DNA of 64,000 nt from Algorimicrobium echini (lineage in GTDB: Bacteria > Bacteroidota > Bacteroidia > Flavobacteriales > Flavobacteriaceae), in contig NZ_FOVN01000003.1 of the NCBI RefSeq assembly GCF_900115185.1, positions 24,511 through 88,510 on the forward strand, written 5' to 3'. Under the pieces are notes generated by a model. It worked only from the letters and a program-made list of their open reading frames with translations, ran no database searches and was not told where the DNA came from. Below, piece by piece: positions 8,436 to 17,071 of the stretch; position 1 is the stretch's first letter; the number at the start of each line of letters is the position of its first letter. Made by a program: the position numbers and the translations under genes.

Positions 8436-9800
8436 TTGAAAACCAATATAACCTATATCAGTGCCATTGGATTTCATGCCGCTTTGGGTGTTTTCATTTA
8501 TTTGAATGAAACGCTTGCTAAAGTCTATTTTTTTGGTGCTGTTTTTTATTTTTTATATCGAATTATATCTGTTGCGGATTCCTTAAAAACGTATGAAGTT
8601 TTGAAGGCTTGTGCTTATTTTGTTGGTGCCGAGGTGTTTTTGAGAACCACCAAAGGGGCCATTTCTTACGAAGCTGGAAAGTATATCGTTATTGTTTTTA
8701 TTCTTATTGGGATGTTTTATAAAGGGCTATCTGGTAAGGGCTACCCTTATTTTATTTACCTCATGTTTTTAATACCTTCCATTTTTGTGGCCTCAACCAC
8801 CTTGAGTTTTGATGCCAACTTTAGAACGAACATTGCCTTTGTTTTGAGTGGCCCGGTTTGTTTGGGGCTTGCCGCTTTGTTTTGTTATGATAAGCGGGTG
8901 ACGTTTCATCAAATGTCTCAAATTATGCTGTTTATGGCTTTGCCTATTATAGCCCATACGGCCTATGTTTATTTATATACGCCTAATTTACGGGATGTTT
9001 TAACCAGTGCAGCTTCTAATCGAGCAGCCTCTGGCGGCTGGGGCGCTAATCAAGTTGCTGCAGCTTTAGGTTTGGGAATGTTTGTTATGGCTGTGCGGTT
9101 GTTTACTAAATCTCCTAATTTAGGATTGAAACTGTTGAACGCCACTATTTTAGGCCTCATAACCTTTCGGGCTATTACCACTTTGAGCCGTGGCGGTGTG
9201 ATAGCTGCTGTTATGGCTATTTTGATTTTTTTATTTTACTATTATCGTCATTCCCGAGCCAAAAAGCGTAATGAAGTTATTGCTATTTTTGGATTGTTTT
9301 GTATTAGTTTGGTGATGACTTGGTTTGTGAGTATCAATCAAACCGATGGCTTGGTAAATTTGCGGTATGCCAATAAAGATCATTTAGGTCGTGATAAACA
9401 AGGTTTAACCACAGGGCGTGCTGAGTTGTTTGAAGAAGAATTGGAAGGTTTTGTAGCTAGCCCTTTTTGGGGCATTGGCTCCAGTCGGGCCAAAGATCAA
9501 CGGATAGAAGAGGATGGGCAAGGGGTTACGTCTCATAGTGAGTTAAGTCGTACTTTAGCTGAACATGGTATTTTTGGCGTGGTCATTCTCCTGATCCTTA
9601 TCTTTAAGCCTTTAGACATGCGCGCTAAAAACCGGCAGAACTACTATTTTTATGCCTTTTTAGCCTTTTGGTTTTTAACTATTAATCATATGTCCATGCG
9701 GATTGCTATGCCAGCATTTATCTATGGATTAGCCCTTTTACACGTAACACATGACAAACGTCCTATACATAGGAAACAACTTACGAACAGCACAAACTAA
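8436..9800 (+). CDS. O-antigen ligase / Wzy-type polymerase family membrane protein
   Basis: A 454-residue polytopic inner-membrane protein with about ten to twelve hydrophobic segments. The Wzy_C/O-antigen-ligase signature is present. ITTLSRGGVIAAVMAILIF precedes a large periplasmic loop (about residues 295-375) containing LTTGRAELFEEELEGF, FWGIGSSRAKDQR and VTSHSELSRTLAEHGIFG. The SHSE...E-G pattern is the conserved loop of this family. It would join lipid-linked repeat units or ligate the glycan to an acceptor; polymerase and ligase cannot be told apart by sequence. The start is TTG; the first internal ATG is far downstream and would remove several membrane spans. It overlaps the next gene by 50 bases. 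Confidence 0.85.
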   Translation: MKTNITYISAIGFHAALGVFIYLNETLAKVYFFGAVFYFLYRIISVADSLKTYEVLKACAYFVGAEVFLRTTKGAISYEAGKYIVIVFILIGMFYKGLSGKGYPYFIYLMFLIPSIFVASTTLSFDANFRTNIAFVLSGPVCLGLAALFCYDKRVTFHQMSQIMLFMALPIIAHTAYVYLYTPNLRDVLTSAASNRAASGGWGANQVAAALGLGMFVMAVRLFTKSPNLGLKLLNATILGLITFRAITTLSRGGVIAAVMAILIFLFYYYRHSRAKKRNEVIAIFGLFCISLVMTWFVSINQTDGLVNLRYANKDHLGRDKQGLTTGRAELFEEELEGFVASPFWGIGSSRAKDQRIEEDGQGVTSHSELSRTLAEHGIFGVVILLILIFKPLDMRAKNRQNYYFYAFLAFWFLTINHMSMRIAMPAFIYGLALLHVTHDKRPIHRKQLTNSTN

Positions 9801-10767
9801 TATTTCTGCCATTGCTGTTTTAGGGCCCTTGCTTGAAGCCGAAGGTTATACCGTGCATTATGCGTCGTCTCAACCCAACAAACTGTTACGTTTGCTGGAT
9901 ATGCTTTGCAGCGTCTGCTACTTTGCGAAACGTACTGACGTGGTTTTAATAGATACTTATAGCACCAGTAATTTTTATTATGCGTTACTGGTAAGTCAGC
10001 TTTGCCGCTTGTTAGGACTTGCTTATATCCCCATATTGCATGGTGGCGAATTACTAACCCGATTAGCGGGTTCGCCAAAATTAAGTGCTTTACTATTTAA
10101 GTATGCTTACCGGTTGGTTTCTCCTTCCAAATTTTTACAGGTTGCTTTTAATCGGACTCGCTTTGCACCCGTAGTGTATATTCCTAATTCGCTTTCTATT
10201 GGGTATTATCCTTATCAAAAGAAACAGTATGAAAGCATTCGCCTGCTTTGGGTACGCTCTTTTTCATCTATTTATAACCCCCAACTCGCTATTCGGGTTT
10301 TAAAGCGTTTACAGGATGCTGGTTATGATTGTGAGCTCTGTATGGTAGGTCCAGATTCTGGTGATGGAAGCTTTCAAGCTACCCAGCAATTAGCCGAAGA
10401 TATGGCTGTATCCGTGCGGTTTCCCGGGAAATTACCGAAAGCGGATTGGTTGGCTTTAGCTGCTGATTATAATGTGTTTATCAATACCACTCGTTTTGAT
10501 AATATGCCGGTGAGTGTCATAGAAGCCATGGCATTAGGCTTGCCCATAGTATCAACTGATGTAGGTGGTTTGCCATATCTAATAAACCATGGAGAAACCG
10601 GCTTATTGGTGCCACCAAATGATGCTGTAGCTTTTGAAAACGCTATAGTACAGCTGGTATCTGATAGGGAAGCGACTCACACGATGACTAAACGTGCCCG
10701 CGATATGGTTGAGGAGTTTGATTGGACGGTTGTTAAGGGTAAGTGGTTTGAGGTTTTGGATATGTAG
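9751..10767 (+). CDS. Glycosyltransferase family 4 (GT-B fold)
   Basis: This 338-residue GT4 enzyme starts inside the 3' end of the polymerase gene in another frame (50-base overlap), a strong sign of coupled translation. The N-terminal domain has VLYIGNNLRTAQTNISAIAV and IPILHGGELLTRL. The C-terminal domain has IRLLWVRSFSSIYNPQLAIRVL, then CMVGPDSGDGS, and finally NTTRFDNMPVSVIEAMALGLP with the E-x-x-A-M-A-L-G motif. FDNMPVSVIEA replaces the more usual EGFG motif, as in a subset of GT4 enzymes. It is the last glycosyltransferase before a spacer and the initiating transferase. The donor sugar is unknown. Confidence 0.87.
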   Translation: MTNVLYIGNNLRTAQTNISAIAVLGPLLEAEGYTVHYASSQPNKLLRLLDMLCSVCYFAKRTDVVLIDTYSTSNFYYALLVSQLCRLLGLAYIPILHGGELLTRLAGSPKLSALLFKYAYRLVSPSKFLQVAFNRTRFAPVVYIPNSLSIGYYPYQKKQYESIRLLWVRSFSSIYNPQLAIRVLKRLQDAGYDCELCMVGPDSGDGSFQATQQLAEDMAVSVRFPGKLPKADWLALAADYNVFINTTRFDNMPVSVIEAMALGLPIVSTDVGGLPYLINHGETGLLVPPNDAVAFENAIVQLVSDREATHTMTKRARDMVEEFDWTVVKGKWFEVLDM

Positions 10768-11079
10768 TTTGTGCTTGCTAGTTTTTTTTTTTTTTGGCAG
10801 GCAGGTAAGGTTTCTAGTTGGAAGTGAGAAAATTATTAGGCATTAGGCATTAGGTGTTGAGTGACAAGTGAAAAATGAATAATGAATAATGAAAAGTGAC
10901 AGGCTGAAAATTCGGGTTGAAGACTGTACATTGTTGCGGTTGGGATTAGGGACAAGCAGGTATTCTGGTGAGGGCTTTGTTATTTTGAACTAGTATGTCT
11001 GTGTTCTAAAACTACAAACTGTAAATAAACTTGCAAGATTTTGTGAACTTATTATCTTTACCAAGCTATTAATACATTC
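10768..11079. repeat. Low-complexity spacer with T14 tract and reiterated short words
   Basis: These 312 bases carry no gene. They contain a run of fourteen T (10782-10795) flanked by imperfect TGCTTGC/GGCAGGCA arms, then GGCATTAGGCATTAGGTG-type and GAATAATGAATAATGAAAAG-type direct repeats (about 10838-10900). The last 50 bases hold the likely promoter of the sugar transferase gene. The spacer resembles the one at 5082-5236 in style but not in sequence. Confidence 0.55.
11031..11060 (+). promoter_or_regulatory. Putative promoter of the initiating sugar transferase
   Basis: TTG (11031-11033), then 19 bases, then TATCTTTA (11053-11060), is one mismatch from the Bacteroidota pattern TTG-N19/20-TAnnTTTG. 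It lies 19 bases before the ATG at 11080. It would let this gene be transcribed independently of the upstream cluster. Confidence 0.4.
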
Positions 11080-12471
11080 ATGGGAAAACAGACTATTCAC
11101 TTTAATATATCGGAACGCAAGTTGCTTTTGCGATTGGTAGATGTTTTTAGTATTCTGCTATCGCTGTATTTTGTTAGTAATTGGTTTCATTTTGATTATT
11201 TTACCATTACACCTGAAAATTGGACATGGGTAGGCGTTTTAGTCGTTTATATAACTATTTTTGGGACAGTTTTTGAACTGTATGATTTACAGAAAGCGAG
11301 TAGACCTGACAAAGTATTTGCTAATATTGTTTTAACGGTATCGGTAACCGTTCTGTTTTATTTATTGACCCCTTTTTTAACCCCTTTATTACCTTCCAAC
11401 CGGTTACAGATTCTTTATTTTTATCTGGCTATTATAGTAGCGCTGTGCCTTTGGCGGTTGGTGTATGTTTATTTTATTACATCACCTCGGTTTTATAAAA
11501 AAGTGCTGATTGTAGGAGAGACTTCCAATATTGAGACCATAGTAAATGCTTTTAAGCATGCGGATCCAAGTTATAAAATCGTGGGTTATATTAACTGTGA
11601 GCAAGTTATGCAAGACCGTATTAGGTTTCATGATATTGTTGAATATCCTCCTGAAGCCCTCCATCAAGTTATACAAGAGCAGTCCATATCTGAAATAGTT
11701 GTAGCTAGCTATAATGCTGAAACGATTACTTCTGATATTTACTATGATTTAATTACTTTGTTAGAGCGTGGTTTTCCTATAAAAGAGTACACGCAAGTGT
11801 ATGAAGATATTACTTACCGCGTTCCCGTTCAGTTTGTAGGGAAAGATTTTTATAAATATTTTCCGTTTAGCAGGAGCAACCAAAATAAACTGTACTTGTT
11901 TTTTCACCGGACGTTTGATTTGATTCTAGCCCTAATAGGTAGTTTTTTAGGTCTTTTATTTGTGCCTCTTATTTTAATTGGGAACTTAATTGGTAATAGA
12001 GGTCCGTTGTTTTATTTACAAGAACGTGTTGGAAAAAATGGTCATTTATTTCGAATTATTAAATTCCGTACCATGGTTAATCATGCAGAAACTGGCGGTG
12101 CCGTTTGGGCAACAAAAAATGATAGTCGGATTACACCATTTGGAAAGTTTTTAAGACGTTCACGGTTGGACGAAGTTCCTCAATTTTTAAATATTTTAAT
12201 GGGTGATATGAGCTTGATTGGTCCACGACCTGAACGGCCTTATTTTGTTAAAGAACTGTCTCAAGTGATTCCGTTTTATGAAACCCGTCATATTATAAAA
12301 CCTGGATTAACAGGTTGGGCTCAGGTTAACGTTCGTTACGGAAATTCGGTTGACGATAGTTTATTAAAATTACAATATGATTTGTATTATATTAAACATC
12401 GCAGCTTTTTCCTGGATTTTAATGTCATGGTGAAAACTATTGGGACCATGGTTTATTTTAGGGGTCAGTAG
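11080..12471 (+). CDS. Polyprenyl-phosphate sugar-phosphate transferase (WcaJ/WbaP-like, initiating)
   Basis: This 463-residue protein is the enzyme that normally starts repeat-unit synthesis by moving a sugar phosphate from a nucleotide sugar onto undecaprenyl phosphate. Four N-terminal membrane spans (about residues 14-130) are followed by a cytoplasmic Rossmann-like domain (VLIVGETSNIETIV, about 145-158). A re-entrant hydrophobic helix (about 272-295) follows. The catalytic bacterial sugar transferase domain (about 268-463) contains LFRIIKFRTM, RRSRLDEVPQFLNIL, GDMSLIGPRPER and PGLTGWAQV. These motifs are diagnostic and include the conserved Asp-Glu pair. The length is normal for the family. 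It closes the polysaccharide cluster. The transferred sugar (glucose, galactose or other) is not determinable. Confidence 0.92.
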   Translation: MGKQTIHFNISERKLLLRLVDVFSILLSLYFVSNWFHFDYFTITPENWTWVGVLVVYITIFGTVFELYDLQKASRPDKVFANIVLTVSVTVLFYLLTPFLTPLLPSNRLQILYFYLAIIVALCLWRLVYVYFITSPRFYKKVLIVGETSNIETIVNAFKHADPSYKIVGYINCEQVMQDRIRFHDIVEYPPEALHQVIQEQSISEIVVASYNAETITSDIYYDLITLLERGFPIKEYTQVYEDITYRVPVQFVGKDFYKYFPFSRSNQNKLYLFFHRTFDLILALIGSFLGLLFVPLILIGNLIGNRGPLFYLQERVGKNGHLFRIIKFRTMVNHAETGGAVWATKNDSRITPFGKFLRRSRLDEVPQFLNILMGDMSLIGPRPERPYFVKELSQVIPFYETRHIIKPGLTGWAQVNVRYGNSVDDSLLKLQYDLYYIKHRSFFLDFNVMVKTIGTMVYFRGQ

Positions 12472-12638
12472 TTGTTTAGGTGTTTGTTTTAGAGGTGAAA
12501 ATTTATAACTTATAAGTAAAACGGGAAAGGTGCAGAGCTTGTGGTTTGAGATTTTTCTGAAGATGCGCCCAGACGTGCTTCTCAATACGTTTTGGTTTGA
12601 AGGACCAATTTCTTTGGTTGACACGCTAATAGCCATTG

Positions 12639-13811
12639 CTAGTTTAATTCTACTCGCTGCTTAAAGTAAATAATGAGGTAACTGTACCGAATAAATAGCG
12701 CTACCAACAGCGGAATTAATGCCGGAGCAAATACTTGTATGCCTACAATCCAATGAAAACTCATTAAAAACAGCATGATTATTAAAAATTTTAAAAACTT
12801 TAATACCCAAGGTCTTGGGTCTGTTTTGTTAATGTGCCATGCCAATACTACATTTAAGGGAAAAGCCCATAAGAGGTTGTAGTTTTGAGCAGTAGCTTGA
12901 TGATCTGTTGCAAACCATAATAGTAAAATAAGTATACCAAGCAAGGTTGTTATTATGAGTATGGTAGCATCTAAAATCTTATTTCTTGTTAGTTTTTTAA
13001 AATCTGAATACGTTATACTTAACATTATTACACTTATGATGCTGAACATAACCAAGGGACTCCATAGAACGTCTAAGTTGGATGGGTTTGGTTTTTCCTG
13101 ATATATGGTTTCTTCACTCTTAACCAATTTCCTGTCGCCTATAGTTGCTTGACTAAAAAATGCTTGGATATAAGCCGGTAAAAACATGTGCTCTTCTGCG
13201 GTTGCTTGTTGGTCTATTACGGAGCCTAAAGCAAGATCAATTCCCACACTTCCCCAAGAATTTGCTGGTACTTTGTCGCGAATAAGGCTTCTAAATGTTT
13301 GTGGCTTGAAATTTTCTGGCTCGTGAAAGGTGATGTTGTTATTTAAGACGACTTGTAGTACATCCCTAATTTTAGTGGCACAATTATCAAAAAAGAAATC
13401 GTACAAATAGTCTCGGTTTTCTGGTTTGTAATTCGTAATTAAGTAATTAAGTAAGGCTTGTTTTTCTTCTAATGTTATATTTAATACTTGTTCTGTGATG
13501 GTTCTGTTTTGCCAGATGTAAAAATCTTTCAGGTCTTGGAATTTACTTTTCCCAATAGAATAGTTGAGTTTCCCTTGGGCGAAATTCAAGTAAAAACCAG
13601 GTTCGTTAAACGGGAATCTTCCATAATCGTAACCGACATCTAAGCCGTTAGCCCGATCGCGTATTCGGAAAATATTATGACCGAATGCATCGTTTAAAGA
13701 GGTTCCAGGACCAATGGTTATGACACTAACTTCTGCTTGTGTTGATAATTGCTGGCTGAAAACCTGTTGAAAACCTAGTACGAGAAAAAGACCTAAAATA
13801 CGGATGTTCAT
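12639..13811 (-). CDS. Lnb/DUF4105 family membrane protein
   Basis: A 390-residue protein with a signal peptide (about residues 1-20), a periplasmic domain and about five C-terminal membrane spans (about 255-385). The periplasmic domain is DUF4105, which Pfam now names the Lnb N-terminal periplasmic domain. Conserved features are DAFGHNIFRIRD (His45) and FFFDNCATKIRD (Cys144), which look like a His/Cys catalytic pair. Lnb-type enzymes N-acylate lipoproteins by moving an acyl chain from the glycerol to the N-terminal cysteine, replacing Lnt. A Bacteroidota Lnb would fit this domain layout, but activity here is inferred from family. It lies 9 bases downstream of the PorV-like gene, so they are cotranscribed. 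Confidence 0.72.
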   Translation of the reverse strand: MNIRILGLFLVLGFQQVFSQQLSTQAEVSVITIGPGTSLNDAFGHNIFRIRDRANGLDVGYDYGRFPFNEPGFYLNFAQGKLNYSIGKSKFQDLKDFYIWQNRTITEQVLNITLEEKQALLNYLITNYKPENRDYLYDFFFDNCATKIRDVLQVVLNNNITFHEPENFKPQTFRSLIRDKVPANSWGSVGIDLALGSVIDQQATAEEHMFLPAYIQAFFSQATIGDRKLVKSEETIYQEKPNPSNLDVLWSPLVMFSIISVIMLSITYSDFKKLTRNKILDATILIITTLLGILILLLWFATDHQATAQNYNLLWAFPLNVVLAWHINKTDPRPWVLKFLKFLIIMLFLMSFHWIVGIQVFAPALIPLLVALFIRYSYLIIYFKQRVELN

Positions 13812-13820
13812 AAAAACCGG

Positions 13821-14900
13821 TTATCTAAAGATGCTAAAATCTAATTTTAAAGAAAAGACATTGGAGTAGAGGGCCACACTTTGGTCGCCAATATCGGTAA
13901 AGGCATAATCTACTTGAATCCCCTTGTATTTAAATCCTAATCCAATGCTTGGTTGAAAAGACACGCGTTCGCTGTTGTCTATTTGTAATTCGTTTTGAAA
14001 GTTACCAACACCTGTGCGTAGAAACACCATATCCAGATAGCCAAATTCAAAACCGACAGCTGGCGTGATGCTGGCAAAAGATGTTGAAATAATATCGTTG
14101 TTTTGTTCGAAGCGAATGTTTAAATCTACTTCGGCCAGTAGCGAGTAATCATACCGGATGATAAATTTTTTAGAGGCGCCTAGTTGTAATTTTGGTATGG
14201 TAATCTCTGTTGTTTCTGGGAGTTCTTGGTTTTGTCCTTCCACGGCATTTTGTATGGTTGCAAACTCTTCTTCATCTATAGCCCAAGCATTAAAGGTGGT
14301 TGTAATATCGCGCGCCATGACACCAAATTTCCAGTTGCTATCCGTTTCAAACTGAATAGCTGCATCTAGGCCAAAACCCCAAGACGAAGCAAAATCGCCA
14401 ATAATCCTACGGATTACTTTGGCATTAATCCCATAATTTAAACCGTCTAGCGGGAGTTTTCTAGCATAGGAAAAAGTGACGCCATAATCTGCAGTTGAAA
14501 ACAGGCTTATTCTATCGTAGTTTATATTTCCTTCATCGTCAATTAATTGGGTGGTGTTTAAAATGTCATCTACCGCAAAACGGATAACAGATATTCCAAT
14601 TGCGGACCTGTCATCAATAGGCATGGCAAATGCCATATAATCATAATTAGCAATATTAGCAAAATAGCTAGAGTGCATAAGCGCTAATTGCTTGTCTTCA
14701 ATATTTACCAGTCCAGCTGGATTCCAGTAGCCTGAATTAACATCGGCTGAATGTGCTGTAACGGCATTACTCATGCCCAATGCAGCCGCATCCACACCAA
14801 TATTCATAAATTCGTTAGAATACTTTCGGACGGCTTGACCATAAACTGTTACAGAAACTAAAAAAACGAGTACTGTGATTCGTAATGCTTTCAAATACAA
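13821..14900 (-). CDS. PorV/PorQ-like outer-membrane beta-barrel (PorV2 type)
   Basis: A 359-residue outer-membrane protein with a signal peptide ending near VTVYGQ. The first mature segment, GVDAAALGMSNAVTAHSADVNSGYWNPAGL, is the FadL-like/PorV signature: the inward-facing N-terminus with NPAGL. The remainder alternates amphipathic strands and ends in Phe-Arg. PorV is the shuttle that moves cargo from the type IX translocon to the surface. This protein belongs to the PorV paralogues (often labelled PorV2), whose exact role is open. The frame starts with TTG at 14900; a second TTG at 14894, giving MKALRIT, is at least as likely. It is upstream of the Lnb-like gene in one transcript. Confidence 0.75.
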   Translation of the reverse strand: MYLKALRITVLVFLVSVTVYGQAVRKYSNEFMNIGVDAAALGMSNAVTAHSADVNSGYWNPAGLVNIEDKQLALMHSSYFANIANYDYMAFAMPIDDRSAIGISVIRFAVDDILNTTQLIDDEGNINYDRISLFSTADYGVTFSYARKLPLDGLNYGINAKVIRRIIGDFASSWGFGLDAAIQFETDSNWKFGVMARDITTTFNAWAIDEEEFATIQNAVEGQNQELPETTEITIPKLQLGASKKFIIRYDYSLLAEVDLNIRFEQNNDIISTSFASITPAVGFEFGYLDMVFLRTGVGNFQNELQIDNSERVSFQPSIGLGFKYKGIQVDYAFTDIGDQSVALYSNVFSLKLDFSIFR

Positions 14901-15023
14901 TTCTTTTTTGCAAATATGCTACAATTTTTCAACATATTAAACTTGAAAATCGTTGAGTTATTGTCTAATTCTTGTTTTAGACGTAAATAGTTTGTTATTT
15001 TTACACGATTATCAACTTAAACT

Positions 15024-15779
15024 ATGAAACAGCATATCCCTAATTTTATTACCCTTTTAAATTTATTAAGTGGTTGTATAGCCGTTGTATTAGCCGTAAA
15101 CAACCAATTTGTAATGGCGGCTATATTTGTGTTTTTAGGCATATTTTTTGATTTTTTTGATGGTTTTTTTGCTCGCAAACTAAATGTGCAAGGTCCTCTA
15201 GGTGTCCAGTTGGATTCGCTTGCTGATATGGTAACAAGTGGTTTGGTACCGGGAATAGTGATGTTTAAACTTTTGCATATAGCAAGTGGTGCGTTGGCTT
15301 TGGAAGATGCTGAAACACTTTGGAGTTCCTCTGGTTTTTTTGATGCATTGCCTTATGCACCCTTGGCTTATCTGGGATTTTTTATAACCCTATCATCGGC
15401 TTATCGTTTGGCGAAATTTAATATAGACGATGAGCAGCAAAGTTATTTTAAAGGCTTACCAACGCCAGCTAATGCGCTACTTATTTTATCTTTGCCACTA
15501 ATTATAGAATTGCAGAATCACGATGGTATGAATGCCCTTATTTTAAACCCTTGGTTTTTAGTAGGTATGACGTTGGTTAGCACTTTTATGTTGAATGCGC
15601 CGATAAAATTATTTGCTTTAAAATTTAAAACCTACGACTTTCAGTCGAACATATCCCGCTACGTATTTTTAATAGCTACGGTTGTTTTGTTAATTGTTTT
15701 GCAATTTGCGGCTATTCCGTTGGTTATTTTGTTATACGTACTAATGTCCTTATTTACAGCTAAAAGCATTCATGCGTAA
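15024..15779 (+). CDS. pssA: CDP-diacylglycerol--serine O-phosphatidyltransferase
   Basis: The 251-residue integral membrane enzyme makes phosphatidylserine, the precursor of phosphatidylethanolamine. The CDP-alcohol phosphatidyltransferase motif D-x2-D-G-x2-A-R-x8-G-x3-D-x3-D is complete in DFFDGFFARKLNVQGPLGVQLDSLAD (starting near residue 42). MKQHIPNFITLLNLLSGC is the usual N-terminus of this subclass, and LDSLADMVTSGLVPG distinguishes PssA from phosphatidylglycerophosphate synthase. Six or more membrane spans are visible. The gene diverges from the PorV-like gene and is followed 31 bases later by a DUF808 gene. The normal length and full motif make this a firm call. Confidence 0.92.
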   Translation: MKQHIPNFITLLNLLSGCIAVVLAVNNQFVMAAIFVFLGIFFDFFDGFFARKLNVQGPLGVQLDSLADMVTSGLVPGIVMFKLLHIASGALALEDAETLWSSSGFFDALPYAPLAYLGFFITLSSAYRLAKFNIDDEQQSYFKGLPTPANALLILSLPLIIELQNHDGMNALILNPWFLVGMTLVSTFMLNAPIKLFALKFKTYDFQSNISRYVFLIATVVLLIVLQFAAIPLVILLYVLMSLFTAKSIHA

Positions 15780-15810
15780 TGGATTTTAATTAAATTAATT
15801 TTTACAATTT

Positions 15811-16689
15811 ATGGCTTCAGGATTTTTTGCCCTACTTGATGATATAGCAGCTCTCATGGATGATGTGGCTGTTTTAAGTAAAGTTACTACTAAAAAAACA
15901 GCCGGTATTCTTGGTGATGATTTAGCGGTTAATGCTGAAAAAGCTTCGGGATTTGTGTCCTCCAGAGAATTGCCTGTTTTGTGGGCCATTACCAAAGGCT
16001 CTTTTTTTAATAAGTTAATTATTCTACCAATAGCTTTTTTATTAAGCGCTTTTTTGCCAAAAGCCATTACAATCATTTTGGTTCTTGGTGGTATTTATTT
16101 AGCATTTGAAGGTGCTGAAAAAATTTATGAATACGTTGTACCCCATAAGCAGCCTGTTGCAGCTAAATTACCTGTTACTGAAGTGCCTTCAGAAGCGGCT
16201 ATTCTGGATGTGGAGAAATCGAAAGTAAAATCAGCAATTATAACGGACTTTATTTTGTCGGTTGAAATCGTCATTATCGCTTTAGGTGCTGTTTTAGAAC
16301 AAACGCTACTGATTCAAATTATGGTTGTTTCTATAGTTGCTATTATAGCCACGGTTGGTGTTTATGGTATAGTAGCTTTAATTGTTAGAATGGATGATTT
16401 TGGTTTAAAACTCGTAGCGAAAAGTAATGGAGCGGGTTTTATGCATGGATTCGGAACTATTTTAGTTAATGCTTTACCCTATGTAATAAAAAGTCTCTCT
16501 GTAATTGGAACAATTGCTTTACTATTAGTTTCTGGTGGTATTTTTGCGCATAATATAGACTTCTTTCATCACGTATTGGTATCTTGGCCAGCTATTATTA
16601 GGGAATTCTTAATTGGTTTAGCCATTGGTATTTTAGCGGTGGTAATTTTTAAGTTTGTTTTGTGGCTTGTTGGAAGGATTCGTGGTTAG
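15811..16689 (+). CDS. DUF808 family inner-membrane protein (YedI-like)
   Basis: A 292-residue protein with the DUF808 signature from its first residue: MASGFFALLDDIAALMDDVA, followed by KVTTKKTAGILGDDLAVNA and, further on, LGGIYLAFEGAEK. About six to seven membrane segments follow (for example 70-105, 145-170, 175-205, 235-260, 265-285). The E. coli relative is YedI; no biochemical role is established for the family that I can name. It is probably cotranscribed with pssA, a weak hint of a link to membrane lipids. The family call is firm and the function unknown. Confidence 0.88.
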   Translation: MASGFFALLDDIAALMDDVAVLSKVTTKKTAGILGDDLAVNAEKASGFVSSRELPVLWAITKGSFFNKLIILPIAFLLSAFLPKAITIILVLGGIYLAFEGAEKIYEYVVPHKQPVAAKLPVTEVPSEAAILDVEKSKVKSAIITDFILSVEIVIIALGAVLEQTLLIQIMVVSIVAIIATVGVYGIVALIVRMDDFGLKLVAKSNGAGFMHGFGTILVNALPYVIKSLSVIGTIALLLVSGGIFAHNIDFFHHVLVSWPAIIREFLIGLAIGILAVVIFKFVLWLVGRIRG

Positions 16690-17071
16690 AAATGGCATTA
16701 AGTTGTGTATTTGTTAGCTATTAGGTTGAATTGTGATTTCATAAGAAGCCGCGAAGTTAGGGTGTTAGGAGCCGTAAAGTTGTTGCGTTGTGGTTGCGTA
16801 GAGTGAGGTTTGAGGTTGAAAGAAATATAGAATTAAATATATAAGATTATTATTTTAGAGAAAACAGGTCTTATTTACCAAATGAAAAAAATAGGAAGGG
16901 AAGCTTTACCGCTTTCGAAGATTTAGGGGCTATCATAACCTGGGTGTTTAAAGGTTTTAAGGGTACTTCTAAACAGTGTCAGGAAGGGTTTTTGGCTATT
17001 TATGTTGGTGTATTTGTTATACCTCTATTATTCAATATTTGATAATACGTTTCAAATAGTTTACTTAACAA
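16690..17071. other. Intergenic stretch with a frameshifted small reading frame
   Basis: The first 150 bases are low-complexity, with AGTTAGGGTGTTAGGAG-like and TTGTTGCGTTGTGGTTGCG-like words, and encode nothing visible. The last 190 bases hold a reading frame of good protein character that lacks a start in its own frame; it is listed separately at 16882-17042. No terminator hairpin is obvious between the converging DUF808 and lptB genes. Confidence 0.5.
16882..17042 (+). pseudogene. Small membrane protein reading frame broken at an A7 tract
   Basis: ATG at 16882 is followed by seven A and closes after 14 codons. The frame one base back (open 16845-17042) continues as a plausible small protein: FTAFEDLGAIITWVFKG in its first half, and a hydrophobic C-terminal span FLAIYVGVFVIPLLFNI. 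One extra A in the run would join the ATG to this frame and give a protein of about 53 residues with one membrane segment. So this is a recent frameshift, a sequencing error in a homopolymer, or a gene read by slippage. I do not know the family. It lies just downstream of lptB on the opposite strand. Confidence 0.4.

Noticed and set aside
10782-10795. T14 run as a terminator of the GT4 gene
   Set aside because: The preceding arm is weak and its partner lies after the T-run, so it is not a standard terminator.
12370-12636. 88-codon minus-strand frame
   Set aside because: Lies mostly opposite the end of the sugar transferase gene and has no coding character.
12563-12664. 33-codon plus-strand frame (MRPDVLLNTFWFEGP start, hydrophobic end) between the sugar transferase and the Lnb-like gene
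   Set aside because: It looks protein-like and could be a remnant, but it overlaps the 3' end of the Lnb-like gene, has no family match I know and no leader signal; not enough to call.
16882-16900. Programmed -1 ribosomal frameshift at the A7 run
   Set aside because: The run is preceded by G in frame (G AAA AAA), not the standard X XXY YYZ heptamer, and no stimulatory structure is obvious; kept only as a broken or slippage-prone frame.
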